A stretch of 39,368 nucleotides of DNA from an uncultured Eubacteriales bacterium. GTDB lineage: Bacteria > Bacillota > Clostridia > Oscillospirales > Acutalibacteraceae. The stretch covers positions 1 to 39,368 of the forward strand of contig CAKSQS010000019.1 of assembly GCA_934486705.1 (NCBI GenBank), in the 5' to 3' direction. Positions 25,025 to 32,200 of this stretch are shown here, one piece after another. Both the position numbers and the translations under genes were made by a program. Numbering within the stretch: the first letter of the stretch is position 1; every line of letters begins with the position of its first letter. The notes beneath the pieces were generated by a model. It did not search any database and was not told the DNA's origin. It was given only the letters and a program-made list of their open reading frames with translations.

Positions 25025-25050
25025 AAATAACCGTCCGGCTGTCTGATTTT
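25002..25050. terminator. Bidirectional terminator between MFS gene and manA, overlapping the MFS coding end
   Basis: AAAATCAGACAGCCG pairs with CGGCTGTCTGATTTT, extended past a single mismatch by ACGGT/ACCGT. The MFS stop codon TAA begins at the top of the left arm. It closes both convergent operons. Confidence 0.88.
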
Positions 25051-25057
25051 GTAAAAT

Positions 25058-26014
25058 TTAAACTCTGCTTAAAAGTATTTCTGCCTTTCCCGTAACCTTT
25101 ACATCAAGCCCTGCGGGAACAAAAACACTGCCACCCTTAGCAGCCACAAGTTCGCCGCCGTCCCATGAAACGCCTATCTCGCCGTCAAGCACCAAAAGCG
25201 ATATAAAGCTGTCATCACGGCGCATAGCGAAATTGCCGTCCAGCTCCAAAAGCTCGGTTGTGAAAAGCTTACAGCTTGCAAGCTCTCTTCTGCTGCCGTA
25301 TTCGGTTTTTTCGCACTTCCCTACCGCGCCGTAGGGTATAGTCGGTCTTTCGCGTTTCGTAACGTCAAGCGCTTTTTCTATATGCAGCGGGCGCGGCTTA
25401 CCGTCAGCCCCCAATCTGCCGTAATCGGAAACGCGGTATGTAGTATTTGAATTCTGCTGAACCTCGGCTATAAGTATTCCCGCGCCTATTGCGTGCAGCG
25501 TTCCCGCGGCAATAAAGAAAACGTCGCCCTTGTGAACCGGCACGTAATTGAAAATTTCGGGCAGGGTGTTATCCTTAATTCTGCGCTCAAATTCTTCACG
25601 CGAAACCTCTTTGTTAAAGCCGTAAATAAGCTCTGCGCCCTCATCGCAGTCAACCACATACCACATTTCGGTTTTGCCGAACTCGCCCTCGTTTTTAAGC
25701 GCGTACTCATCGTCCGGGTGAACCTGAACGGAAAGCCTGTCCTTTGCGTCAATAAGCTTTATAAGCAGCGGAAAGAAAGGAAACGCCGCCGCATTTTTGC
25801 CGAGAGCCTTATCGCCCCAAAGCTCTATGACCTCGGGCAGGGTCTTGCCGGCAAGCTCGCCGTTTGTAACTGCGTCAGCCCCGTCCTTATGGCAGGAAAG
25901 CACCCAAGCCTCGGCTGCCTTTTCCTTGTCCGTTTTAAAATGATACTCGGTTTTAAGCCGTGTACCGCCCCACAAATAATCCTTTACGGGCGGCTGTAAT
26001 AACAGAGGATACAT
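25058..26014 (-). CDS. manA: Mannose-6-phosphate isomerase, class I (318 aa)
   Basis: Zinc enzyme interconverting mannose-6-phosphate and fructose-6-phosphate. LQPPVKDYLWGGTRL, then IDAKDRLSVQVHPDDEYAL with the metal-binding Gln/His pair, GKTEMWYVVDC, and GDVFFIAAGTLHAIGAGILIAEVQQNSNTTYRVSDYGR near residue 180 are all hallmarks. The start ATG 26014 has GGGAG nine bases upstream; longer starts at 26020 or 26050 are poorly spaced. It converges on the MFS gene. Confidence 0.95.
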   Translation of the reverse strand: MYPLLLQPPVKDYLWGGTRLKTEYHFKTDKEKAAEAWVLSCHKDGADAVTNGELAGKTLPEVIELWGDKALGKNAAAFPFFPLLIKLIDAKDRLSVQVHPDDEYALKNEGEFGKTEMWYVVDCDEGAELIYGFNKEVSREEFERRIKDNTLPEIFNYVPVHKGDVFFIAAGTLHAIGAGILIAEVQQNSNTTYRVSDYGRLGADGKPRPLHIEKALDVTKRERPTIPYGAVGKCEKTEYGSRRELASCKLFTTELLELDGNFAMRRDDSFISLLVLDGEIGVSWDGGELVAAKGGSVFVPAGLDVKVTGKAEILLSRV

Positions 26015-26099
26015 ACACATTCGCTCCCAATTAAATATATTAACATACACATTATATCATACCTTTTGAAAAGTGCAAGAATTTTAATGCAAAAAATGC

Positions 26100-26128
26100 T
26101 TGACCTTTTATATACAGTGTGTTATAAT
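26100..26128 (+). promoter_or_regulatory. Promoter of the rpmG-secE-nusG-rplKA operon
   Basis: TTGACC (26100-26105) and TATAAT (26123-26128), spacing 17, about 210 bases before the first coding start. Confidence 0.75.
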
Positions 26129-26338
26129 TTAATTACCTCTGAAAGGTTCTTTTTTTTTGCAAAAGAACCGGTTGAAATGTCCTGCGCCCTTGTGCGTGTG
26201 CTTTTCGTGCGCTTTTTACTGCGTGCGGGCGCAAAGGTACGGGCAAAACCGAGGGAGGCGTTTACTTTTACGTTGCCGAATAAATCGGCTTGAATTAGTA
26301 AAAGCAAAAAATATTTCCGTAAAGCGGGAGGTGCCGTT
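26129..26338 (+). promoter_or_regulatory. Long untranslated leader of rpmG
   Basis: About 200 bases separate promoter and rpmG. They include GGTTCTTTT/AAAAGAACC (about 26144-26168) and, nearer the gene, CTTTTAC...GTAAAAG enclosing GCCGA/TCGGC. No protein family is recognised in any frame; a 38-codon frame from ATG 26177 has no ribosome site. A regulatory RNA leader is possible. Confidence 0.45.
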
Positions 26339-26488
26339 ATGAGAGTTAAAATCACACTTGCATGCACTGAATGCAAGCAGCGCAATTACAACACAATGAA
26401 AAACAAGAAAAACGATCCTGATAGGCTTGAAATGAACAAGTATTGCAGGTTCTGTAAGAAGCACACCTTACACAAGGAAACGAAGTAG
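26339..26488 (+). CDS. rpmG: 50S ribosomal protein L33, zinc-ribbon type (49 aa)
   Basis: The 49-residue protein begins MRVKITLACTECKQRNY and ends KKHTLHKETK. C9-x2-C12 and C36-x2-C39 make it the zinc-binding form. GGGAGG lies before ATG 26339. It leads the secE-nusG operon, the common Firmicute order, and ends 12 bases before secE. Confidence 0.96.
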   Translation: MRVKITLACTECKQRNYNTMKNKKNDPDRLEMNKYCRFCKKHTLHKETK

Positions 26489-26500
26489 GAGGGTGGACGA

Positions 26501-27190
26501 ATGAAAGTAATAAACAAAATTTGCCGCTTTGCGGCGTCGGTTTTCGGTCTTGCTTCTCTCGTTCTCTTCTTTATGCCGTTTGCAACTATTACAAGCGGCG
26601 GAAACAATGTTTCGGTAGTAGGTGCGGTTCTTGCCTTCGGCAGTAAGGTTACTGTCGGCGGAACGGAATACACAATGGCGAAATCGTCCGATATTCTGTT
26701 TTGCCTGCTTTTAACCGCAATTGCATTTATTTTGAGCATTTTTTCCTTTAAATCCAAAAAGCTTCGCTACTTTGCTCCGGCAATCGGGTTGATCGACGCA
26801 ATCTATATGCTGGTTATCGCCGTAAGCAATCCCTATAAGTTTGTTGATAGGCGTCCTTTACCGGATGTGACCGGTACTGCCTATTCAAGCTTTGTGCTTA
26901 TTACGGCAATTGCCCTTTTCGTATTCGTGGCGCTTGCCGCGGCTTACCTCTTTATAGATGATTATATTGAGGTTGCAGAATCAAAGGGCGAAAAGCTCAC
27001 CATTATAAAACGCGTTTTCCGTTTCTTCCGCGATTATAAAAGCGAAGTTAAGAAAATTGTATGGCCCGGTCCGCGTGACGTGGTTAAAAACACGGTTATC
27101 GTACTTATAATGTGCGTTATAGTCGGCGCGTTCATATGGTTGGTGGATTACGGTCTCGGTCAGCTCTTAAAACTGATATTGGGCGCGTAA
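26501..27190 (+). CDS. secE: SecE with a ~155-residue N-terminal membrane extension (229 aa)
   Basis: The last ~65 residues are a normal bacterial SecE: RFFRDYKSEVKKIVWPGPRDVVKNTVIV then one membrane helix (residues ~196-218). SecE braces SecY in the protein-export channel. Here it is fused to four further hydrophobic helices, at about 8-28, 65-83, 90-109 and 128-153. A polar loop (SGGNNVSVVGAVLAFGSKVTVGG) separates the first two. ATG 26501 is preceded by AGGAGGG. No frameshift or internal ribosome site before the SecE part was seen, so the fusion appears genuine. The role of the extra domain is unknown. Confidence 0.88.
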   Translation: MKVINKICRFAASVFGLASLVLFFMPFATITSGGNNVSVVGAVLAFGSKVTVGGTEYTMAKSSDILFCLLLTAIAFILSIFSFKSKKLRYFAPAIGLIDAIYMLVIAVSNPYKFVDRRPLPDVTGTAYSSFVLITAIALFVFVALAAAYLFIDDYIEVAESKGEKLTIIKRVFRFFRDYKSEVKKIVWPGPRDVVKNTVIVLIMCVIVGAFIWLVDYGLGQLLKLILGA

Positions 27191-27207
27191 GCCGCCGGAG
27201 GTAGTTT

Positions 27208-27735
27208 ATGGCTGATACACAAGAAGCAAGATGGTATGTGGTTCATACCTATTCAGGTTACGAAAATAAGGTAGCAAGCGACTTGGCAACAATGGTTGAA
27301 AGCCGCGGTATGCAGGATTTAATTCAGGATATTAAAATTCCTACCGAAACCGTAACCGAAATCAAAGAAGACAAAAAGCGCGAGGTCGAACGTAAAATAT
27401 TCCCCGGCTACGTACTCATTAAAATGATAGTTACGGATGACAGCTGGTATGTTGTAAGAAACATTCGCGGCTGCACCGGCTTCGTAGGACCGGCTTCAAA
27501 GCCCGTTCCGCTTACAGACGAAGAGGTAGTTGCATTAGGCGTTGAAAAGCACAGCGTTGAGGTAGGCTACCGCGAGGGAGATAACGTTAAGATCATCAGC
27601 GGTCCGCTTGAGGGCTATTCCGGAACAGTTAAATCGGTTGACACCGCGAACAATAACGTCTGCGTGGCGCTTTCAATGTTCGGCAGAGAAACTCCGGTTG
27701 AATTTGAGCTTGACCAGATAGCGCTTGATGACTAA
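27208..27735 (+). CDS. nusG: Transcription termination/antitermination protein NusG (175 aa)
   Basis: Binds RNA polymerase and modulates pausing, Rho termination and coupling to ribosomes. NGN domain: ARWYVVHTYSGYENKVASDL, KIPTETVTEI, KIFPGYVLIKM, VRNIRGCTGFVG. KOW domain: GDNVKIISGPLEGYSGTVKSVD near residues 122-145. CCGGAGG lies before ATG 27208, 17 bases after secE. Confidence 0.98.
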   Translation: MADTQEARWYVVHTYSGYENKVASDLATMVESRGMQDLIQDIKIPTETVTEIKEDKKREVERKIFPGYVLIKMIVTDDSWYVVRNIRGCTGFVGPASKPVPLTDEEVVALGVEKHSVEVGYREGDNVKIISGPLEGYSGTVKSVDTANNNVCVALSMFGRETPVEFELDQIALDD

Positions 27736-27805
27736 ACGCTTAATACGCAGAAATGCTTATTAACTTATCCGCTGTAATGCGGAAACCCGGCACGGGTCTA
27801 CAGTG

Positions 27806-27865
27806 CCACGGTGGGAGGAACGGAATATGACCGCTCCGAAAGGCGTTTTATCGCCGCTACCACGA
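27806..27865 (+). promoter_or_regulatory. Structured mRNA element upstream of rplK (GTGGGAGGAA...ACCAC)
   Basis: GTGGGAGGAA at 27811-27820 is followed by CGG/CCG and GGCG/CGCC stems and closed by ACCAC at 27859-27863. The same ten bases and closing ACCAC recur before rplA. Firmicute rplA leaders commonly carry a GTGGGAGG...ACCAC motif; by analogy with E. coli, where L1 represses the L11-L1 mRNA, an L1-binding site is likely. Confidence 0.6.
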
Positions 27866-27884
27866 ATAATGGAGGTGCAAACAA

Positions 27885-28310
27885 ATGGCTCAGAAAATCA
27901 CAGGTTACATTAAACTTCAAATCCCCGCAGGTAAGGCTACTCCGGCTCCGCCGGTAGGTCCTGCTCTCGGTCAGCACGGCGTCAACATTATGGCGTTCAC
28001 CAAGGAATTTAATGAGAGAACCAAGAATGATGCCGGTCTCATAATCCCGGTTGTTATCACCGTTTATGCAGATCACTCATTCAGTTTTATCACTAAAACT
28101 CCGCCGGCAGCCGTTCTTATTAAGAAGGCTTGCGGCATTGAAAGTGCTTCCGGCACACCTAACAAAACCAAGGTTGCCAAAATCACCAGAGAGCAAGTTA
28201 AGAAAATCGCCGAAACAAAGATGCCCGACCTTAACGCTGCAAGCATTGAGTCCGCTATGAGTATGATAGCCGGTACTGCCCGCAGCATGGGTATAGAAGT
28301 TGTCGATTAA
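27885..28310 (+). CDS. rplK: 50S ribosomal protein L11 (141 aa)
   Basis: Part of the GTPase-associated centre. QKITGYIKLQIPAGKATPAPPVGPALGQHGVNIMAFTKEFN and the C-terminal RNA-binding part (TKVAKITREQVKKIAETKMPDLNAASIESAMSMIAGTARSMGI) are complete. GGAGGTG precedes ATG 27885. It lies in the usual nusG-rplK-rplA order. Confidence 0.98.
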   Translation: MAQKITGYIKLQIPAGKATPAPPVGPALGQHGVNIMAFTKEFNERTKNDAGLIIPVVITVYADHSFSFITKTPPAAVLIKKACGIESASGTPNKTKVAKITREQVKKIAETKMPDLNAASIESAMSMIAGTARSMGIEVVD

Positions 28311-28320
28311 ATTCTCTCTT

Positions 28321-28347
28321 GTGGGAGGAAAATTCCGATTTAACCAC
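28321..28347 (+). promoter_or_regulatory. Structured mRNA element upstream of rplA (GTGGGAGGAA...ACCAC), probable L1 site
   Basis: GTGGGAGGAA (28321-28330) with a GGAA/TTCC hairpin and closing CCAC at 28344-28347, seventeen bases before the rplA start. It matches the element upstream of rplK. Confidence 0.6.
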
Positions 28348-28364
28348 TTATTGGGAGGTAAACA

Positions 28365-29060
28365 ATGAAACACGGTAAAAAATATAATGACAGCGCAAAG
28401 CTTATCGAAACCGGTAAGTTTTACGATACTGAAGAGGCGGTTGCGGTTGCAGTAAAGACCGGCACTGCCAAATTTGATGAAACGGTTGAAATTCACGTTC
28501 GCTTGGGCGTTGACTCCCGCCACGCTGACCAGCAGGTCAGAGGCGCGGTTATCCTGCCCAACGGAACAGGTAAAACCGTAAAAACCCTTGTTTTCGCTAA
28601 GGGCGACAAGGCTGACGCAGCTAAAGAGGCAGGCTCGGATTTCGTAGGTGCTGAAGAGTTAGTAGCCAAAATCCAAAACGAAAACTGGCTTGATTTTGAC
28701 GTTGTAATCGCAACACCCGATATGATGGGCGTTGTAGGTCGTCTCGGTAAGGTTTTAGGACCGCGCGGTCTTATGCCTACCCCGAAGGCAGGTACTGTAA
28801 CCCCCGACGTTGCCAAGGCTGTTACCGAGGCAAAGGCAGGTAAAATTGAGTACCGTCTTGACAAGACCAACATCATCCACTGCCCCATCGGTAAGGTTTC
28901 TTTCGGTGCTGAAAAGCTTCAGGAAAACCTTGACGCGCTTATGTCCGCTATTGTTAAGGCTAAGCCGGCGTCCACTAAGGGTCAGTATATCAAGTCCTGC
29001 GTTATTGCTACAACTATGGGCCCCGGAATAAAGCTCAATGTTGCTAAGTTCGGCGTATAA
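28365..29060 (+). CDS. rplA: 50S ribosomal protein L1 (231 aa)
   Basis: L1 forms the mobile L1 stalk and is usually a translational repressor of its own operon. KFDETVEIHVRLGVDSRHADQQVRGAVILPNGTGK, VVIATPDMMGVVGRLGKVLGPRGLMPTPKAGTV and the C-terminal TTMGPGIKLNVAK are typical. GGGAGGT precedes ATG 28365. Last gene of the operon. Confidence 0.98.
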   Translation: MKHGKKYNDSAKLIETGKFYDTEEAVAVAVKTGTAKFDETVEIHVRLGVDSRHADQQVRGAVILPNGTGKTVKTLVFAKGDKADAAKEAGSDFVGAEELVAKIQNENWLDFDVVIATPDMMGVVGRLGKVLGPRGLMPTPKAGTVTPDVAKAVTEAKAGKIEYRLDKTNIIHCPIGKVSFGAEKLQENLDALMSAIVKAKPASTKGQYIKSCVIATTMGPGIKLNVAKFGV

Positions 29061-29080
29061 GACTTAAATTCGGTAAAATA

Positions 29081-29112
29081 TTGCGGCGGGCGTGATTTTC
29101 CGCCCGCCGCAA
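29081..29112 (+). terminator. Hairpin terminating the rplA operon
   Basis: TTGCGGCGGGCG pairs perfectly with CGCCCGCCGCAA, 8-base loop. The T-run is displaced (AAAAAACTTTAACTTTTTT), so efficiency is uncertain. Confidence 0.6.
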
Positions 29113-29140
29113 AAAACTTTAACTTTTTTGAAAAAAAGTG

Positions 29141-29169
29141 TTGCATTATTCGCCGCTTTGGTGTATAAT
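29141..29169 (+). promoter_or_regulatory. Promoter of the initiator tRNA
   Basis: TTGCAT (29141-29146) and TATAAT (29164-29169), spacing 17, ending 25 bases before the tRNA. Confidence 0.75.
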
Positions 29170-29194
29170 ATATTTGTTGAGACAAATTAAATAT

Positions 29195-29270
<76 letters not shown>

Positions 29271-29273
29271 TGA

Positions 29274-29304
29274 AAAAAGCAATTGCAAAGAGCAATTGCT
29301 TTTT
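29274..29304 (+). terminator. Terminator of the initiator tRNA
   Basis: AAAAAGCAATTGC pairs with GCAATTGCTTTTT around a 5-base loop, immediately after CCA. Confidence 0.9.
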
Positions 29305-29307
29305 CAG

Positions 29308-29556
29308 TTATATTCGCCTTACGGCGAGTGGTATTGCTGTGCAGTGATATTCGGCTTTTTGCCGAGTGATATTCGCTTCACGAGTGTCCGCGCGAATATA
29401 ATATCACTGTGAGCAAAGCGAACAATATCACTTTTGCGGCAAGCAAAAATATCACGCCGAGCACGGCTCGGCATATCACTTGGTTTGCTTTCTGTTATAA
29501 TAAGTGATTCGCGCAGTGTAAATGCACATCAGTTACATATTGTGCGATTTCGTCTC
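29308..29556. repeat. Palindromic multi-hairpin repeat (MITE-like)
   Basis: About 250 bases without a gene. The left half contains GTGATATT boxes in forward sense (29344, 29366) alternating with small hairpins such as TTCGGC/GCCGA. The right half holds the complement, AATATCAC, at 29400, 29424 and 29448, plus a final ATATCACT at 29473. The centre (TTCGC...GCGAA) forms the fold point. The whole can collapse into one long cruciform with branch hairpins. The right edge is TTGTGCGATTTCGTCTCGC, nearly identical in reverse to sequence at 376-394. This is the architecture of a non-autonomous mobile or REP-like element. Confidence 0.65.
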
Positions 29557-29562
29557 GCAACC

Positions 29563-29594
29563 AAAAAAAGCATTCCGTACGGGGTGCTTTTTTT
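29563..29594. terminator. Bidirectional terminator downstream of mgtC
   Basis: AAAAAAAGCATTCC pairs with GGGGTGCTTTTTTT (two G-U) around GTAC. It ends the minus-strand carbohydrate operon. Confidence 0.85.
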
Positions 29595-29599
29595 ATATA

Positions 29600-30241
29600 C
29601 TATTCTTCTACCGCATACGCAATATTTTCAATATCGCAAAGCGATGAAATATCAAAATCAATCCGCTTATCTATTACAATATTCATACCTATATTCCCGT
29701 TTTTCTCAGACTTCGGGGCGAAAATCTGGTATGTAAAGCTTTCGGGGATTACCTCGCGCAGCTTTGATAAAACCGCGTTGACCTTATATAAATCGTCTAT
29801 TTCGATATATATAACCTCGGCGCTTTTTCTTTTTCTTTCAAATTTCGCAAACAATATTATCGTGCCGAGAAACAACAGCGTTACAATTACCGCGCCGATA
29901 TAAAAGCCGTAGCCGAGCGCCACGCCTATGGTGGCGGTAGCCCACACTCCCGCCGCGGTTGTAAGCCCGGTTATAACATTATTGTTTTTAAGAATTATCA
30001 TTCCCGCACCCAAAAAGCCTATGCCCGATACCACCTGTGCGGGTATTCTGAAAACATCGCCGTTATTCCCTAGCGTATTTGCAACAAACATACTTGTCAT
30101 ACTCGTCATACAAGAGCCGAGGCAGACTAAAATATGCGTTCGCATACCCGCCGCTCTGCCGTGCCGCATACGCTCGCTGCCTATAAGAGTGCCTATTACC
30201 ACCGCTGCAATTGACCGCAGCAAAACCTCAATTATATTCAT
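29600..30241 (-). CDS. MgtC/SapB-family membrane protein (213 aa)
   Basis: Five hydrophobic helices with the family pattern LIGSERMRHGRAAGMRTHILVCLGS, IPAQVVSGIGFLGAGMII and GLTTAAGVWATATIGVALGYGFY. A soluble C-terminal domain (IDDLYKVNAVLSKLREVIPE) resembles an ACT-like fold. MgtC proteins support growth at low Mg2+ and modulate ATP synthase in pathogens, but most homologues have unknown roles. ATG 30241 has GAGG seven bases upstream; GTG 30253 is less likely. Eight bases after the dehydrogenase gene, so co-transcribed. Confidence 0.88.
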   Translation of the reverse strand: MNIIEVLLRSIAAVVIGTLIGSERMRHGRAAGMRTHILVCLGSCMTSMTSMFVANTLGNNGDVFRIPAQVVSGIGFLGAGMIILKNNNVITGLTTAAGVWATATIGVALGYGFYIGAVIVTLLFLGTIILFAKFERKRKSAEVIYIEIDDLYKVNAVLSKLREVIPESFTYQIFAPKSEKNGNIGMNIVIDKRIDFDISSLCDIENIAYAVEE

Positions 30242-30249
30242 ACTGTACC

Positions 30250-31269
30250 TCACATAGTTATAATATATTTGCCCGCGCCGCGCCTTTTGCCGTCTGCCAA
30301 AATACTCGGCAATTCTGTAAGCGGCTCTGTTTTGTAAATCATTGATGATACGTCAAGCTTTCCGCTTTCAATAAGCTTGATTGCCGCAGGAAATGTATAT
30401 GGGTTTATGTAGGATGATTTCAAGGTTATTTCTTTTTTGAATATTTCAAACGGCTTTACGCTTATTTCGGCGTTCGGCTTTGTAAGCCCGAACATCATAA
30501 CGGTTGAATACTTGCCTGCAAGGGCTATTGCCTGTTCAATTGTTTCGGGTCTGCCCACGCACTCTATTACAACATCCACCTGTTCCAAGCCCTGTTTCTT
30601 AAGAGCCTCGGGAATATTATCCGCTTTGGGGTCAAGCGCTATGTCCGCGCCGAGCTTTAAAGCCTGTTCCCTCTTTTCCTTTATAGGCTCAATCGCTATA
30701 ATATTTGCAGCACCCGAAAGCTTAGCTAACTGCAGCATTGTAAGCCCTATCATTCCGCAGCCTATAATCATAACGGTATCGCCGCACTTGATATTACAAA
30801 GCTCTATTCCGTGCAGACAGCAGGAAACAGGCTCGGTCATAGCCGCCTGCTCAAAGGAAAGACTGTCCGCCACCTTATAAACCTGCGAAGCGGGCACGGC
30901 GCAGTATTCCGCAAAGCCGCCGTCCACCGTTGTGCCGATACCTGTTATATCGGTGCAGAAATGCCCTATTCCCCTGCGGCAAAACTCACAGCTGCCGCAA
31001 AGCTTGTTGGGGTCTACGCATACCTTGTCACCCGCAGCAACCGACTTTACGCCCGCACCGACCTTTACTACCTCACCCGCAAATTCGTGACCCAAAACGG
31101 TGTTTTCGGGGGTGGGAGCAGCGCCCTCGTCACCGCAGAATATGTGCACGTCCGTTCCGCATATTCCGCAGGCGTGTACCCGCACCAAAACATCGTTTCT
31201 GCCGATTTCGGGCATAATCCTTTCCTCAACTCTTAAATCGTTTTTTCCGTAAAATACCGCTGCTTTCAC
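30250..31269 (-). CDS. Zinc-dependent medium-chain dehydrogenase, polyol/threonine-dehydrogenase-like (339 aa)
   Basis: Catalytic zinc residues are seen in HACGICGTDVHIF (C37) and GHEFAGEVV. The structural zinc lobe CGSCEFCRRGIGHFC has four cysteines, and NAD binding is at MIIGCGMIGLTMLQLAKLSGA near residues 166-186. The enzyme oxidises a secondary alcohol. Its place 4 bases after a PfkB sugar kinase and under a DeoR regulator favours a sugar alcohol (for example sorbitol to fructose). Threonine dehydrogenase is an alternative on sequence alone. Confidence 0.88.
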   Translation of the reverse strand: MKAAVFYGKNDLRVEERIMPEIGRNDVLVRVHACGICGTDVHIFCGDEGAAPTPENTVLGHEFAGEVVKVGAGVKSVAAGDKVCVDPNKLCGSCEFCRRGIGHFCTDITGIGTTVDGGFAEYCAVPASQVYKVADSLSFEQAAMTEPVSCCLHGIELCNIKCGDTVMIIGCGMIGLTMLQLAKLSGAANIIAIEPIKEKREQALKLGADIALDPKADNIPEALKKQGLEQVDVVIECVGRPETIEQAIALAGKYSTVMMFGLTKPNAEISVKPFEIFKKEITLKSSYINPYTFPAAIKLIESGKLDVSSMIYKTEPLTELPSILADGKRRGAGKYIITM

Positions 31270-31273
31270 TTCG

Positions 31274-32200
31274 TTATATCTCCTTTAATGCGGCGATTGC
31301 GCCGTGTTTTTCGGTGCTTTTGCCCGCAATATAAATTGCCTTTTTAAGATATTTTTCCGCCGTTTCGGGCGTTATACTTTCAACCGTGCTTTTGTTATTT
31401 ATCCATTCACTTAAAAATGTTCCGAAGAATATATCCCCCGCGCCGGTTGTATCTATAGTGTTGACCATTTCGGCGGGTAAGGCTATATGCGCGTTTTCCA
31501 TATAAAGTTGGGCGCCCTTTGCGCCGTCGGTCACAAGAATTATTTTAATGCCGTAAGAAAACGCCGCCCTTACCGCACTTTCCTCACTTCCGCCGAACAG
31601 CATTAAAAGCTCATCCTTTGCAATTTTAAGAATATCCACCTTATCAAGGTGAAGCTTCATCATCTTTATTGCGGTTGCTTTATCTTCCCACAGCGGCTCT
31701 CTGTAATTCGGGTCGTAGGTTACGGTGCAGCCCGCTTTTTTTGCAATATCAAGCGCATATTCCGTTGTGCTGCGCGCAGGCTCTGCTGTAAGCGATAAAG
31801 AGCCGAAATGGAATATCCGCGAATTTTTAATGATGTCCGCCTTTATATCCTCTTTTTCAAGAAAAACATCAGCGCCAAAATTGCGGTAAAAGCTGAAATC
31901 GCGGTCGCCGTCGTTATTCAGCGCCACAAACGCAAGGGTGGTGTTATGAAGTTCGTCAGTTATAAGTCCCTCGTCCAAAACACCCGCGTTTTTAAGCGTT
32001 TCGCGCAGAAAGCTGCCGAACATATCGTTCCCGACCTTGCCTATAAATGCCGCACTTCCGCCGAATTTTGAAACGGTCGCCAGCAGATTAACCGGCGCGC
32101 CGCCCGCCTTTCTCGCAAAAATAAGGTCGCCAGCCGAGTCCTTGCCGGACGGCGTAAAATCTATAAGTATTTCGCCTAAAGCCGTTATATCGTACTTCAT
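31274..32200 (-). CDS. PfkB-family sugar kinase, fructokinase-like (308 aa)
   Basis: A ribokinase-fold kinase. N-terminal ALGEILIDFTPSG, the substrate-side RKAGGAPVNLLATVSKFGGSAAFIGKVGNDMFG, and C-terminal NTIDTTGAGDIFFGTFL (catalytic Asp in the GAGD anion hole) are intact. The pattern fits bacterial fructokinase best; 2-keto-3-deoxygluconate or other ketose kinases are possible. ATG 32200 overlaps the PHP-gene stop (ATGA). The operon suggests polyol oxidised to ketose, then phosphorylated here. Confidence 0.9.
   Translation of the reverse strand: MKYDITALGEILIDFTPSGKDSAGDLIFARKAGGAPVNLLATVSKFGGSAAFIGKVGNDMFGSFLRETLKNAGVLDEGLITDELHNTTLAFVALNNDGDRDFSFYRNFGADVFLEKEDIKADIIKNSRIFHFGSLSLTAEPARSTTEYALDIAKKAGCTVTYDPNYREPLWEDKATAIKMMKLHLDKVDILKIAKDELLMLFGGSEESAVRAAFSYGIKIILVTDGAKGAQLYMENAHIALPAEMVNTIDTTGAGDIFFGTFLSEWINNKSTVESITPETAEKYLKKAIYIAGKSTEKHGAIAALKEI

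Noticed and set aside
26177..26293. Small Arg/Val-rich frame in the rpmG leader
   Set aside because: No ribosome site and it overlaps hairpins; better explained as untranslated leader.
29308..29556. CRISPR array
   Set aside because: The repeated boxes are short, inverted between halves and unevenly spaced, with no unique spacers of constant length and no cas genes.
31274..32200. PfkB kinase as the missing fuculokinase
   Set aside because: Fuculokinases belong to the FGGY family, and this gene sits in another operon 25 kb away; fructokinase-like function is preferred.
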